Assembly: GCF_013127955.1 (NCBI RefSeq)
Contig: NZ_CP053435.1
Coordinates: 4,774,001 to 4,838,000 of the forward strand
Length of the DNA stretch: 64,000 bases
Source: Spirosoma taeanense
Lineage (GTDB): Bacteria; Bacteroidota; Bacteroidia; Cytophagales; Spirosomataceae
Direction: 5' to 3'
Made by a program: the position numbers and the translations under genes
The notes under the pieces: generated by a model
What the model was told of the DNA's origin: nothing
Databases searched by the model: none
The model's input: only the letters and a program-made list of their open reading frames with translations
Shown: positions 8,096 through 18,069 of the stretch, one piece after another
How positions within the stretch are numbered: the first letter of the stretch is position 1
How the letters are laid out: each line of letters opens with the position of its first letter

Positions 8096-10483
8096 CTATT
8101 CGGCTCGCAGACTTTTTACCGGATTCATCAGCGCGGCTTTCAGGCTTTGAACGCTCACCGTCAGCAGCGCAATAGCCGCTGCCAGCCCGCCAGCCCCGAC
8201 AAACAGCCACCATTCCATCTCTACATGATAGGCAAAACTTTGCAGCCACTGCCCGCTGAAATACCAGGCAAGGGGTAGAGCCAGTCCAATAGCGACGCCA
8301 ACCAGCTTGAGAAAATCTTTGGAAAGCAGCGTAACGACGCTTCCTACGGATGCGCCCAGCACTTTCCGAACGCCAATCTCCTTCGTACGGGCTTCGGCGG
8401 CAAAAGCAGCCAGCCCAAACAAACCCAGGCAGGCAATCAGCACGGCAAGGATCGTAAAGGACAGCAGCACCTGCCCCTGCTTTTGTTCGGCCTTGTATTG
8501 CTGGGAGAAATTCTGATCCAGAAAATGAAAATTCAGACTGGCTGACGGATCGAACCGGCGGTATACCTGACGGATGGCCGCGAGTGCTTCGGTCATTTTG
8601 CTCGCCCGGATGCGCACGTACAGATTGTCTTTGTCGAGGGGGGCCGGCATCTGTAAAACCAGCGGCTCAATCGTATGCTGAAGTGAATACGTATGAAAAT
8701 CCTTGACGACGCCAATAACCCGCGCTTCCGCCGTCTGGTCTTTACCAACCGAATAGGCTACCCGCTTGCCGATGGGCTCCCGCCAGCCCATTTTTTTCAC
8801 CAGCGCTTCGTTTACCAGCACCGACGCGGTTGCATCGCCCGGAAACGACTCGGAGAAATTGCGGCCTTTGCTCAATTTTATTTCCAGCGTATTCAGGTAG
8901 TCCGGGTCCACAGCGAACTTCTGAACGGTCTGTGTATACGTCGGCATGACGCCGTTCTGCTCGAAAAACATGCCTCGGGAGCCAAGGTCATTGTTGCCGA
9001 TCGGATTGGTAGCCGCCGACACCTGTTCGACAAACGGACTTTTCTTCAGCTCGTCTTTCAGCGCCTGTACCTGCTTCCGCGCTTCTTCATTTTCAAGGTG
9101 GAAGGTCAGCACCTGCTCCTTATTAAAACCAAGGTTTTTGTGCAGTACATAATTCATCTGCCGGTAAATCAGGGCCGAACAGGCAATCAGTACCACGGCG
9201 GCCACAAACTGAAACACGACCAGCGACTGCCGGAACTGAACCTTCCCGAACCGATTGCCCAACTGCCCTTTTAACGCCGTAACGGGCCGGAACCCCGACA
9301 GCAGCAACGCCGGATACAGTCCACTGCCCACACCCAGCAGAACTGCGAATGAAACCGTAATGACCAACGTTGTGAGCTGGCCATACTGCGTAAGGACAAG
9401 CGACCGATCGGCCAGTTCATTGAACCAGGGCAGGAAGGCGTTCGCCAGTAAAGCCCCGGCGGCACAGGCCAGCAGAGCCATTAGAATCGACTCGGTCATA
9501 AACTGGCCGATAAGCTGACCCCGGCGGGAGCCGATGGCTTTCCGGACACCTACTTCGCGGGTTCGGGCAATGGATCGGGCGGTGAAGAGATTTACATAAT
9601 TGATACCGGCAATGAACAGGATCAGCGCGGCTATGATGGCGAATACCGTGACCGTCTGTACGTTGCCATTGGCGCTCAGTTCATAATCCAGGTGCGAATG
9701 AAGATGAATGGACGTAAGCGGCTGAAGCTCCATCTGGTAGGTCAGCTCGCCCATTTCGTTTTTAAGATATTTCTGGTAAAATCCCGAAAGTTTGGCTTCC
9801 AGCGCTTTTGCATCGCTGCCCCTGGTTAGCAACGCATACGTATAAAGATCCGCATTTTGCCAGCCATTGGTATAGTTGTCCGGGAGCGAACGGAGCGCAC
9901 TGAACTGCACATGTGAATTTGCCGGCACATCGGCAATAACCCCCGTAACGGTATTCACGAAGTGATTACTGAACTCAACTGGCTGCCCCAGGGCCTTAGC
10001 GGCATCGCCAAACAGCTTTTCGGCCAGACTCTCCGTCAGCACAATACTCTGTGGCCGGGTCAGCGCCGTAGCCGGGTGACCGTAGAGGAACGGGAACGTA
10101 AAGACGTCAAACACCGTGTTATCGGCAAAAAAGATGTCAGAGACTTCGATTTGTTTATCCTTGTACGTAACCACGCCCCCCCCTTCGGGCTGGATGCGTA
10201 CGACTTTTTCGATCTCCGGATAATCGGTTTTGAGGGCACCGGCAAAAGGGGCCGAGGTCAGCGCCATGTTGAAATTTCCACCCGCCCAGGCCGCGTGCTG
10301 CGCCACCCGAACGACGCGACCGGCATTAGTGTGGAAGCGGTCGTAACTCAGCTCATGCGCAACGTAAAGACTCATCAGACCGGCGGCCGCCATACCAACG
10401 CCCATGCCAACGATATTTAAGGTGCTGAATAACCGATTCTTCCACAGATTTCGGATAGCGATTTTCAGATGATTCCGGAACAT
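8096..10483 (-). CDS. MacB/FtsX-type ABC transporter permease (two-domain, no ATPase)
   Basis: The start is the ATG at 10481-10483 (MFRNHLKIAIRNLWKNRLF), which matches paralogue N-termini; an upstream in-frame start would lie inside promoter P3. The 795-residue product has TM1 (TLNIVGMGVGMAAAGLMSLYV), a periplasmic core, an FtsX block with TREVGVRKAIGSRRGQLIG, a second core, and a second FtsX block with RTKEIGVRKVLGASVGSVV. There is no Walker motif, so an ATPase must come from elsewhere. It is transcribed alone from P3; its stop lies 18 bp from the P2 activator sites. The substrate is unknown; an antimicrobial-peptide or lipoprotein-type export role is only family-level inference. Confidence 0.93.
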   Translation of the reverse strand: MFRNHLKIAIRNLWKNRLFSTLNIVGMGVGMAAAGLMSLYVAHELSYDRFHTNAGRVVRVAQHAAWAGGNFNMALTSAPFAGALKTDYPEIEKVVRIQPEGGGVVTYKDKQIEVSDIFFADNTVFDVFTFPFLYGHPATALTRPQSIVLTESLAEKLFGDAAKALGQPVEFSNHFVNTVTGVIADVPANSHVQFSALRSLPDNYTNGWQNADLYTYALLTRGSDAKALEAKLSGFYQKYLKNEMGELTYQMELQPLTSIHLHSHLDYELSANGNVQTVTVFAIIAALILFIAGINYVNLFTARSIARTREVGVRKAIGSRRGQLIGQFMTESILMALLACAAGALLANAFLPWFNELADRSLVLTQYGQLTTLVITVSFAVLLGVGSGLYPALLLSGFRPVTALKGQLGNRFGKVQFRQSLVVFQFVAAVVLIACSALIYRQMNYVLHKNLGFNKEQVLTFHLENEEARKQVQALKDELKKSPFVEQVSAATNPIGNNDLGSRGMFFEQNGVMPTYTQTVQKFAVDPDYLNTLEIKLSKGRNFSESFPGDATASVLVNEALVKKMGWREPIGKRVAYSVGKDQTAEARVIGVVKDFHTYSLQHTIEPLVLQMPAPLDKDNLYVRIRASKMTEALAAIRQVYRRFDPSASLNFHFLDQNFSQQYKAEQKQGQVLLSFTILAVLIACLGLFGLAAFAAEARTKEIGVRKVLGASVGSVVTLLSKDFLKLVGVAIGLALPLAWYFSGQWLQSFAYHVEMEWWLFVGAGGLAAAIALLTVSVQSLKAALMNPVKSLRAE

Positions 10484-10529
10484 GAGCGTCTGGCGTTTAG
10501 GTAAGCTGAGCAATCTACCCGAATATCGG

Positions 10530-10637
10530 TTCAAAGGTCATACCATAAATGATAAGATACTATCTATCAAGTTATTATAAACTCCTCAATAAGCCATCCT
10601 GTCCGCAAATGGACGAAAATCCGTTCAGTTACGGACA
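10530..10637 (-). promoter_or_regulatory. P3: sigma54-type promoter with two upstream activator sites
   Basis: Minus-strand TGGTAT-GACCT-TTGAA at 10530-10545, about 47 bp before the permease start at 10483. Palindrome TGTCCGCAAATGGACG at 10600-10615 begins 55 bp upstream, and a degenerate copy CGTTCAGTTACGGACA lies at 10622-10637. The core element differs from P4 at only two positions and the spacing is identical. Confidence 0.7.
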
Positions 10638-10770
10638 AACAGGAAACTTTGTCCGCTCCAGTCAGCCGCTAACATAATAGAATGATAATGTGTTGAGAAA
10701 CGGATTTCGTAACAGAAACCCTGACCTTTGCAACCGTTTGTCTTTCTATCGGCAAAAACAGCTTATTGCC

Positions 10771-12363
10771 ATGCGCACTTTTTTTCAACTAAAGAAGATT
10801 TATGTTGCCTGTCTGGTAACCGGCTCGCTGGCCGTTGCCTGCCATTCCCTCGAGGGCACTGAGCCTGTCGGCCAGACTGCCCGGCTGCGTTCGGCAAGAA
10901 TCCAGTCGGTCTCGCTGTCCGAAGGGTTTGAAGTCGGTACCAGCAGCCCTAAGACTGCTTATGACGTATCGCCAGCCGGCTCGTCAAGTGGCGACAATGT
11001 AACTCTACAGGCCAAATCCTGGAACCTGTACGATGCTCTGATTGGTAACACAACCGCAGATCTGAAAGCCGGTAGCTGGTCGGCCCGGGTTCGGAATACG
11101 GGAAAAATTACGATGCTGTTCGACGTAACTTCGGGCATCAGCACCGTTACGATCAAGCACGGTACGTATGGCAGCGATGCCGCCAGTCAGTGGAGCCTGT
11201 GGTACTCGACCAACGGCGGTAGCAGCTGGACCCAGACCGGCAGCAATGTTACAACGGCTTCGACGCTGCAAACCCAGACCTTTACGCTCAATTTATCGGG
11301 TAGCGTCCGGCTGGAGATCCGTAAAGTTTCGGGATCGGCTAACCGCATTAACATCGACGATATTGTTATCAATGATAATGCGGGCGGCACAACGCCCCCA
11401 ACTGGAAAAAAATTCCTGTTCGATGCCAGCAAGCTGGAGAATGCAGGCAGCGCCGACTGGCAGATTGACGCCGACGGAACCGAAAGCGTGCCAACGTATA
11501 CGGGCGGGACAACGGTTGAGACGAAAGCACAGCGAACTCCAACCCCTTCGTATACGGGTATTACGGCCAGCACCGCCGAAACATACTGGAAGGGCGCTAT
11601 TTCGGCCTGGGCCATTGACCTGGTGAAACGCGGTAACCTGGTCGAAACCCTGCCGGGCGGTTCGATCATCACCTATGGAAACACCAGTAATGACCAGGAC
11701 CTGAGCAACTACGCCGTTTTCGTGGTGGTCGAACCCAATCGTTTGTTTTCGGCTTCGGAAAAAACGGCAATTATGAATTTTGTAGCTAATGGCGGGGGCC
11801 TGATGATGGTGGCCGATCATACGGCACCTTTGCTGACGGGTACCGACCCGAACGGGTATAACCCTTCAGATCGTGACGGCGACGGCGCCGATTCGCCCCG
11901 GGTCTGGAATGATCTGATGGCCAACAACGGCATCAATAACAACAAACCGTTTGGTTTCACGGTCGATTACGTCGATATCAGCGAAAAGCCTACGACAAAA
12001 GTTTATTCGGGCACCAATACCAATGCGCAGAAAGTACTCGGCGGTATGGCCGGTACGGCGTCCAAACTTGCTTTTTACAATGGCGCAACCGCCACGCTTT
12101 ATCCAACTAACAATGCAAATGTACAGGGCCTGTTCTGGCGCATGAGCAGCACACTGGGCGGAACAACCGGCGTCATGGCCCTGCTCTCTACGTATGGCAG
12201 TGGCCGGGTTGTCTTCATTGGCGACAGCTCACCCTGCGATGATGGCACCGGCGATACCAACGATAACCTGTTTAACGGGTGGTCGGGCGACGCTCCCTCG
12301 GGCTATACCTCGCACCCGGCTCTGCACATCAATGCTTCCCTGTGGCTGGCCAGGATTCAGTAA
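10771..12363 (+). CDS. Secreted lipoprotein with beta-sandwich and GATase-like/DUF4350-like domains
   Basis: The start is the ATG at 10771, which leads straight into a lipoprotein signal (MRTFFQLKKIYVACLVTGSLAVAC, lipobox LAVAC); an upstream start would add a non-signal tail. About 530 residues. Roughly residues 55-200 look like a beta-sandwich, carbohydrate-binding-like module (WSLWYSTNGGSSWTQTGSNV and NRINIDDIVIND). Residues 210-530 contain LSNYAVFVVVEPNRLFSASE and FVANGGGLMMVADHTAP, the pattern of a class-I-glutamine-amidotransferase-like (DUF4350/ThuA-type) fold that often has no enzymatic role. The divergent P3 activator sites lie 130 bp upstream, but the sigma54 core there faces the other way. 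The function is unknown. Confidence 0.78.
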   Translation: MRTFFQLKKIYVACLVTGSLAVACHSLEGTEPVGQTARLRSARIQSVSLSEGFEVGTSSPKTAYDVSPAGSSSGDNVTLQAKSWNLYDALIGNTTADLKAGSWSARVRNTGKITMLFDVTSGISTVTIKHGTYGSDAASQWSLWYSTNGGSSWTQTGSNVTTASTLQTQTFTLNLSGSVRLEIRKVSGSANRINIDDIVINDNAGGTTPPTGKKFLFDASKLENAGSADWQIDADGTESVPTYTGGTTVETKAQRTPTPSYTGITASTAETYWKGAISAWAIDLVKRGNLVETLPGGSIITYGNTSNDQDLSNYAVFVVVEPNRLFSASEKTAIMNFVANGGGLMMVADHTAPLLTGTDPNGYNPSDRDGDGADSPRVWNDLMANNGINNNKPFGFTVDYVDISEKPTTKVYSGTNTNAQKVLGGMAGTASKLAFYNGATATLYPTNNANVQGLFWRMSSTLGGTTGVMALLSTYGSGRVVFIGDSSPCDDGTGDTNDNLFNGWSGDAPSGYTSHPALHINASLWLARIQ

Positions 12364-12378
12364 GCAATTACATGATTC

Positions 12379-12420
12379 GGGCATGTTTAGTAAGCTGAAA
12401 TTGGCTTACTAAACATGCCC
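12379..12420. terminator. Bidirectional terminator between convergent genes
   Basis: A perfect 17-bp inverted repeat (arms 12379-12395 and 12404-12420, GGGCATGTTTAGTAAGC and its complement) with an 8-nt loop. It sits between the lipoprotein stop (12363, plus) and the permease stop (12438, minus). Confidence 0.75.
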
Positions 12421-12437
12421 GGTCTATATAAAGTTAG

Positions 12438-14864
12438 TTATTCAGTTCGTAAAGAATTCACCGGGTTCATCAGCGCGGCTTTGATACTCTGGAAACTTAC
12501 CGTCAGCAGGGCGATGCCAATGGCCAGCCCACCCGTCAGGGCAAACATCCACCACTCGATGTCAATCCGGTACACAAAATCATCCAGCCACTCGCTCATC
12601 ACATACCAGGCGATGGGCGAGGCCAGCACCAGCGCAATCAGCACGAGCTTAACAAAGTCGGCCGAGAAAATCCCAAAGATATGCGTTGTCGAAGCGCCCA
12701 GGGCTTTCCGGATACCAACCTCTTTCTTACGCGACTCGACCATGAAGGCGACTACGCCATACAGGCCAAGACACCCGATGAAGATGGCAATGCCCGCCAG
12801 CAGCCGGAATAGTGAGTACATCCGCTCTTCGCTCTGGTAAAAATCGGCGAGCGTCTGATCCAGGAATTCGTACCGGAACACAAAATCGGGGAAGGTGGCC
12901 GTCCAGGCTTTTTCCACCTCGCCCAGTAGCTGACTGATCGCTTCGGTGCCGCCCTGCCGGGTGGACAGCTTAATGCCCAGTGTATTATAAGCATCGCGGT
13001 GCGAGGTCAGCACGCAGGGTTCGGTCTTCTGGTGCAGAGAGAACGTATTAAAGTCCCGGACAACGCCTACAATGGGTTTCTTCACCGAGGGTCTGCCACT
13101 CAAGGCCATAGATTTACCAATAATCTGCCGGGGGTCCCGAATACCGAGCCGCTTCACAAACGACTCATTAACCACAAACTCGCGCATGGTATCGGCCGGC
13201 AGATACATCCGTCCCGCAATTAGTTTCAATCCATACGTGCGCACATAGGCCGTATCGGCAGGACGCATCACTACGCCGTAATCGGAATCTTTCTCGGCAT
13301 TTTCATAGCGGAATCCGGTCCACCAGTTCCCATTGGCCGACGGCACCGAGATACCGTAACTAAGCGACTGCACATTCGGCTGATTAATGAGTCTGGCCCG
13401 GAGCGTTTCCAGCTGACCCGGTTTATGGTCGGGTATGGGGATGGTCAGCACCGCTTCTTTGTTATAGCCCAGATCGGCGGATCGGAAATACTTCATCTGG
13501 CTATAGGCAACGATGGTACCAATCAGCAGCAACTGCGAAATGGCAAACTGAAACACAATCAGACCCCGGCGGAGCGTCAGCTGTCCACCGCCCGAACTGC
13601 GCACCTTACCCTTGAGGGCCAGCGCGGGCTGATAACCAGACAGCACCAGGGCCGGGTAGAAACCAGCCAGAACCGTTGTTATCACTGCTAAGACCACCAG
13701 GAAACTGATAACAACCGGGTCGGTCAGGTGAAGGGAGGCCTGTTTGATATTCAACAGGTCGGCAACGTAAGGCAGCGCCAGATAGGCAACCAGCAACGCC
13801 AGTCCTACGGATAAACCGGTCAGCAGCCCGGTCTCGCCCAGAAATTGCCGCACCAGCTGAACGCGGGTGCTGCCCAGCACTTTCCGAACGCCCACCTCCT
13901 TGGCCCGCCGAATGGCCTGGGCGGTGGCCAGGTTAATGAAGTTTACGCAGGCCGTGATGAGAATAAACAGACCAATGAGGCCCATGGCCCAGATAATCTC
14001 TTTGCTGATGGTACGTCCGGCAAAGTTGCCCGTCCGGCTATCAAAATGAATCGTTGTGAGCGGCTGAAGCTCATATTTCAAATCTTTTGCCTCTTCCGGA
14101 CGCAGGTATTTGTTGGCAAAGGCGACGAGTTGCCGTTCGGTCTGCTCCGGGGCCATCTGGGGAGGCAGCATCAGATAAATCTGGCAACCGCTGTACGTAG
14201 ACTGCCAGTCATTCCAGTCGGTATTGGCGCCAAACTGTTTCAGTGAGGCAAATGACAGCAGAACTTCAAACGGCACGCTGCTCGTTGCAGGCGGGTCCTG
14301 CACGACACCACTCACGACGAAGTCCATCTTGTTATCCACCCGGATTGTTTTACCCATCGGCTCGGCGTCGCCAAAATACTTGTGCGCCATCCGTTCCGAT
14401 AAGACCACCGTGTTCGGGTTATTCAATGCTGTCTGCGGATTACCGCTCTTCCACTGGTAATCGAACAAGCGAAAATATTCGGGTTCGGCAAACGCTACCA
14501 TGCCTCCCTCCTCTTCGAACTTATTCGCGCCCGGCCCGCCCACCCGAACCACAACCCGTCTGGCATCATAGACCAGGGTTAACTGGCGTTTCAGTTCCGG
14601 AAAATCGGACCGTAAAGCCGCCAGGGCCGGCAGGGGGATCCCCGAATTGCGACCATCGCCTTCAGAGCGCCTGTTGCGCGTAATGATTCGATAAATGCGA
14701 TCTGCATGAGCATGATGCCGGTCGTGGCTCAGTTCATACCGAATGGCCAGGAACAGAATCAGACAGCACGCCAGACCAAACGTCAGGCCAACCAGATTGA
14801 TGACGGTATAACTGCCGTTACGCTTCAGGGCGCGCAGGGCCGTCGTAAAATAGCTCTTTAGCAT
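12438..14864 (-). CDS. MacB/FtsX-type ABC transporter permease (two-domain, no ATPase)
   Basis: The start is the ATG at 14862-14864 (MLKSYFTTALRALKRNGSY). The 808-residue product has TM1 (VINLVGLTFGLACCLILFLAI), a MacB-type periplasmic core, an FtsX block with RAKEVGVRKVLGSTRVQLV, a second core, and a second FtsX block with SRKKEVGIRKALGASTTHI. The coupling helix in the second block (VESRKKEVGIRKALG) departs from the RTKEIGVRKVLG of the other copies, so this is a more diverged paralogue. No ATPase domain is present. It is monocistronic and faces promoter P4 (14990-15096); the leader is about 110 nt long. Confidence 0.93.
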   Translation of the reverse strand: MLKSYFTTALRALKRNGSYTVINLVGLTFGLACCLILFLAIRYELSHDRHHAHADRIYRIITRNRRSEGDGRNSGIPLPALAALRSDFPELKRQLTLVYDARRVVVRVGGPGANKFEEEGGMVAFAEPEYFRLFDYQWKSGNPQTALNNPNTVVLSERMAHKYFGDAEPMGKTIRVDNKMDFVVSGVVQDPPATSSVPFEVLLSFASLKQFGANTDWNDWQSTYSGCQIYLMLPPQMAPEQTERQLVAFANKYLRPEEAKDLKYELQPLTTIHFDSRTGNFAGRTISKEIIWAMGLIGLFILITACVNFINLATAQAIRRAKEVGVRKVLGSTRVQLVRQFLGETGLLTGLSVGLALLVAYLALPYVADLLNIKQASLHLTDPVVISFLVVLAVITTVLAGFYPALVLSGYQPALALKGKVRSSGGGQLTLRRGLIVFQFAISQLLLIGTIVAYSQMKYFRSADLGYNKEAVLTIPIPDHKPGQLETLRARLINQPNVQSLSYGISVPSANGNWWTGFRYENAEKDSDYGVVMRPADTAYVRTYGLKLIAGRMYLPADTMREFVVNESFVKRLGIRDPRQIIGKSMALSGRPSVKKPIVGVVRDFNTFSLHQKTEPCVLTSHRDAYNTLGIKLSTRQGGTEAISQLLGEVEKAWTATFPDFVFRYEFLDQTLADFYQSEERMYSLFRLLAGIAIFIGCLGLYGVVAFMVESRKKEVGIRKALGASTTHIFGIFSADFVKLVLIALVLASPIAWYVMSEWLDDFVYRIDIEWWMFALTGGLAIGIALLTVSFQSIKAALMNPVNSLRTE

Positions 14865-14989
14865 GGTTGTCAAGGGTATCTGTTCAGAAGTATATGCCGT
14901 TCGCAACGATTTACAGATTCATCAGGACGTTATCACCGCTCTGAAAATGTGCCGTCGCCACGAACAATCGCTATTCATCCACAAAGTCA

Positions 14990-15096
14990 ATCAAAGGCCA
15001 TACCAAGAGACTAAACTACTAATTACCAATAAATTATATTTCCAAATCAGCGCTTTCCCTGTCCGCAATCGGACGAATGCCGTACGCAGGCGGACA
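14990..15096 (-). promoter_or_regulatory. P4: sigma54-type promoter with two upstream activator sites
   Basis: Minus-strand TGGTAT-GGCCT-TTGAT at 14990-15005. Palindrome TGTCCGCAATCGGACG at 15060-15075 begins 55 bp upstream, and a second copy CGTACGCAGGCGGACA lies at 15081-15096. The 406-bp gap between 14865 and 15270 holds this element. On the plus strand there is only a weak TGGTAA-CGTAG-TTGGT at 15232-15247 before the gene at 15271, which might be served by the same sites. Confidence 0.7.
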
Positions 15097-15270
15097 CAGC
15101 CGGGTTACAACCGTAGTTGACTGGCTGACAAAACAGATTCACGGGTACGTAACGTCGGCCTGATTGCTTTCGCTTATAGACCAACCACTTGTCACAGATC
15201 AGTTGCCCCGTTCCTGCCGGTTAGATTAACTTGGTAACGTAGTTGGTAAACGTTGGCTACCCTGTCTGCA

Positions 15271-16494
15271 ATGAAAAAGATTCTTGTTTCGTTTGCCACC
15301 GCCCTGGATAATATCCGCACCCGGTTTTTTCATACCGTCTTATCCATTCTCGGTATCGTCATCGGCGTGGCTGCTCTGGTTGCTATTCTTTCCCTGATCG
15401 ACGGTATGGAGCAATACGCCCGGGATCAGATTACCAAAACAACCTCGCTCAAAGCAATCCTGGTGTATTCGAAGCCTTACAAACTCGTCAACGAGGTCGA
15501 GATACGTAAGAATGACTTTGCTTATTTCCGGTACGACTCGTTCCGGAAAATGCGGTCGGGCCTGACCAAACCCGCTGCGGCTTATCTGTACTGGCGGCAG
15601 AACGATGAGATTACGCAACGCGCTACCAACCGTAAAACAGGCACAATCGTTACGGGCGTGAGTTTGCCCTTACACCCGGATCTGCAACTCATTCACGGCC
15701 GGGCCTTTATCGAAACAGAGTTGAATGAACAACGCCCGGTCGCCTTCATCAACCAGCGGCTTGCCCGTCAGCTGGTGGGGAAACAACCGGAGCAGAACGC
15801 GATTGGACAACAGGTTATCTTTAAGAACCAGATTTTGACGGTAATTGGCATCTCAGCGGATAAAGACGCCAGAACGCCCCAACTGCTGATTCCGTTGACG
15901 CTGTTTCCAGATAGCGCTCTGAAAGCAAACCCGCCCTTTTGCGTGATTGAAGCCGATAAGGTTGAAGACGTTTCCACACTGAAGACAGAGGTTGAACACT
16001 GGTTGAACGACAACATGAAAAACCAGCTGGCGGATTTTTCGATCAATACTAACGAGCAGCGAGTTAATCAGGCGACACAAGGGTTTCTGCTGTTTCGGCT
16101 TATCATGGGCCTGATCGTCGGTATATCGGTCCTGGTGGGCGGCATTGGCGTTATGAACGTTTTGCTCATTTCAGTTACGGAACGTACCGTCGAAATCGGC
16201 GTGCGAAAAGCGCTTGGCGCTAAAAAACAGGACATCCTCTACCAGTTCCTGTCTGAGTCCATCACCATTTCGACCCTCGGCAGTTTGCTGGGTCTGGGCT
16301 TAGGTATCCTGAGCACCCTGGCCTTTGTGCCCATTGTCAAATCGATTACCGACGTACCGTTTCAGGTCGCCTATACCTGGAACACCTTTCTGATTATTGT
16401 TGTCATCGCGCTGCTGATCGGCGTTGTTTTTGGGACCTATCCCGCTTGGCGAGCCGCCCAACTCGACCCGGTTGAAGCCATTCGGCGGGAATAA
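15271..16494 (+). CDS. MacB-type ABC transporter permease (single-domain)
   Basis: The start is the ATG at 15271 (MKKILVSFATALDNIRTRFF). The 407-residue product is a classical MacB-like half: TM1 (VLSILGIVIGVAALVAILSLI, about residues 22-45), a periplasmic core (about 50-270), then three helices (about 275-400) with IGVMNVLLISVTERTVEIGVRKALGAKKQDILYQF and the C-terminal PAWRAAQLDPVEAIRRE. Unlike the 800-residue paralogues it has one core and four helices, and it is closer to the LolC/MacB permeases of other phyla. It stands alone on the plus strand with no ATPase next to it. It may pair with the ATPase at 26307-26984, but nothing in the sequence proves that. Confidence 0.9.
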   Translation: MKKILVSFATALDNIRTRFFHTVLSILGIVIGVAALVAILSLIDGMEQYARDQITKTTSLKAILVYSKPYKLVNEVEIRKNDFAYFRYDSFRKMRSGLTKPAAAYLYWRQNDEITQRATNRKTGTIVTGVSLPLHPDLQLIHGRAFIETELNEQRPVAFINQRLARQLVGKQPEQNAIGQQVIFKNQILTVIGISADKDARTPQLLIPLTLFPDSALKANPPFCVIEADKVEDVSTLKTEVEHWLNDNMKNQLADFSINTNEQRVNQATQGFLLFRLIMGLIVGISVLVGGIGVMNVLLISVTERTVEIGVRKALGAKKQDILYQFLSESITISTLGSLLGLGLGILSTLAFVPIVKSITDVPFQVAYTWNTFLIIVVIALLIGVVFGTYPAWRAAQLDPVEAIRRE

Positions 16495-16621
16495 ATCACC
16501 AGCAGCCAATAGGCAAAACGCCTGCTTTGTTGTAACATTGAAGCATTTTTCGCCCAATAATCTATGGGTGAAAATTAATTTTATTTCTTCTTTATTCTGT
16601 TACATCTTTATGCCTTTCGTG

Positions 16622-17923
16622 ATGAAACCAACGGCCGTAGCCGCCTTACTCACCCCACTCCTTATCGGCACGGCTCATCTGGTGCAGGCGCAGGCTGAAA
16701 AGCCCGTAGCGATTGACAAGCGTTACGAGACCGAAATCCAGAATCTGGCGAAACGCCCGGCCGTGCAGAGTGCGTTTAAATTCTTCATGGACCTGGAACC
16801 GCAGACCAAACAGGACCTTATCAACCTCACCGAAACGCCGTCGCCCCCGTTTAAAGAGCAGGTCCGGGCCAGGAAATACGCCGATATGATGAAAGCCGCC
16901 GGAGCCGATTCGGTCTGGCTCGATGACGTGAGCAACGTACTGGCGCTGCGCCGGGGAAAAGGCCGCCAGAAAACCGTTGTAGTCGAAGCACATCTGGATA
17001 CGGTGTTTCCGGAAGGCACCAACGTAAAGGTGAAGCAGAAAGGCGATACGCTGTATGCGCCCGGCATCGGTGACGACACCCGCGGCCTGACGGCGGTGCT
17101 GGCGGTGCTGAAGGGTATGGAAAAAACAGGGATTGAAACCGATGCAGATGTGCTGTTCGTTGGAGCCGTGGGCGAAGAAGGCCTGGGCGATTTGCGGGGC
17201 GTGAAGAACCTGTTCAAACCGAATGGTCCGAAGATTGATTCCTATATCGCCGTGGATGGCGACGGTATCGACGAGATCACACACCGCGGCCTGGGTTCGC
17301 ACCGCTACCGGATTACGTTCAAAGGGCCGGGCGGCCACTCCTACGGCGCGTTTGGCATTGTAAACCCGCACGGTGCTCTGGGAAAGGCCATCTATTATTT
17401 TACGCAGGAAGCCGACAAGTTTACCCGAGAAGGCGTCAAAACAACGTATAGCGTGAGTGTCATTGGCGGGGGCACATCCGTAAACGCCATCCCCTACGAA
17501 TCCTGGATGGAAGTAGACATGCGGTCGGAGAGTGCGGACAAGCTGAACGGCATTGATAAACTCCTTCAGACAGCTGTACAGCGTGCGCTGAACGAAGAGA
17601 ACCAGATGAAGCGCTCCGGCCCCGATTTGACGGTCGACGTAAAACAGGTGGGCGACCGCCCCTCCGGCCGTACTGAGCCGACCGTGCCGCTGGTGCAGCG
17701 GGCTATGGCCGTCGCGAAGTTCATGCAGGTAGAGCCGAAGCTGAGCGTCAGTTCCACGGATGCCAACACGCCCATTGCCAACGGCATACCCGCCATCACA
17801 ATCGGCAGCGGAGGCAAGGGCGGCAATGAGCACTCACTGAACGAATGGTGGCTGAACGACAAGGGCTACTTAGGCATGCAGCGCGTTTTGCTCGTGCTAC
17901 TGGCCGAAGCGGGAATGAAGTAA
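16622..17923 (+). CDS. M20-family metallopeptidase, secreted
   Basis: The start is the ATG at 16622 (MKPTAVAALLTPLLIGTAHLVQAQA, signal peptide); the ATG at 16610 adds four residues. About 433 residues. M20 zinc-binding motifs are visible in order: VVEAHLDTVFP (His and Asp), GIGDDTRG (bridging Asp), GAVGEEGLGD (catalytic Glu pair) and NEHSLNEWW (late His). The central GLGSHRYRITFKGPGGHSYGAFG marks the lid domain. It resembles peptidase-T/carboxypeptidase-like dipeptidases. Secretion suggests peptide scavenging in the periplasm. It is separated by 127 bp from the permease gene upstream and has no operon partner. Confidence 0.9.
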   Translation: MKPTAVAALLTPLLIGTAHLVQAQAEKPVAIDKRYETEIQNLAKRPAVQSAFKFFMDLEPQTKQDLINLTETPSPPFKEQVRARKYADMMKAAGADSVWLDDVSNVLALRRGKGRQKTVVVEAHLDTVFPEGTNVKVKQKGDTLYAPGIGDDTRGLTAVLAVLKGMEKTGIETDADVLFVGAVGEEGLGDLRGVKNLFKPNGPKIDSYIAVDGDGIDEITHRGLGSHRYRITFKGPGGHSYGAFGIVNPHGALGKAIYYFTQEADKFTREGVKTTYSVSVIGGGTSVNAIPYESWMEVDMRSESADKLNGIDKLLQTAVQRALNEENQMKRSGPDLTVDVKQVGDRPSGRTEPTVPLVQRAMAVAKFMQVEPKLSVSSTDANTPIANGIPAITIGSGGKGGNEHSLNEWWLNDKGYLGMQRVLLVLLAEAGMK

Positions 17924-18069
17924 GGAATGGGCATCATCCTTATAGCACACTCACTTGAATTTTTGAGTAGATTCTTGCGATCGCTTTTACAGCAAAGGAG
18001 GTGTGATAGACCATAAAATGACTATTATTTATTAGTTTAGTCCAGTCATTGTATACAATCTATTCCGCC

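Noticed and set aside
15232-15247. TGGTAA-CGTAG-TTGGT as a plus-strand sigma54 promoter for the 15271 permease
   Set aside because: Both boxes are weak, and the distance to the P4 activator sites (about 136 bp) does not match the 53-55 bp seen at the six accepted promoters; kept only as a remark.
16646-17833. Long open frame (395 codons) antisense to the M20 peptidase
   Set aside because: The plus-strand frame has all M20 metal motifs and a signal peptide; the antisense frame has no recognisable domain and arises from GC-rich codon bias. The same holds for long antisense frames at 4814-5626 and 62562-63773.
17994-18032. AAAGGAGGTG Shine-Dalgarno-like sequence followed by an ATG at 18018
   Set aside because: The frame is only five codons (ends TAG) and the spacing is too long; the true leucine-rich-repeat gene start is at 18070.
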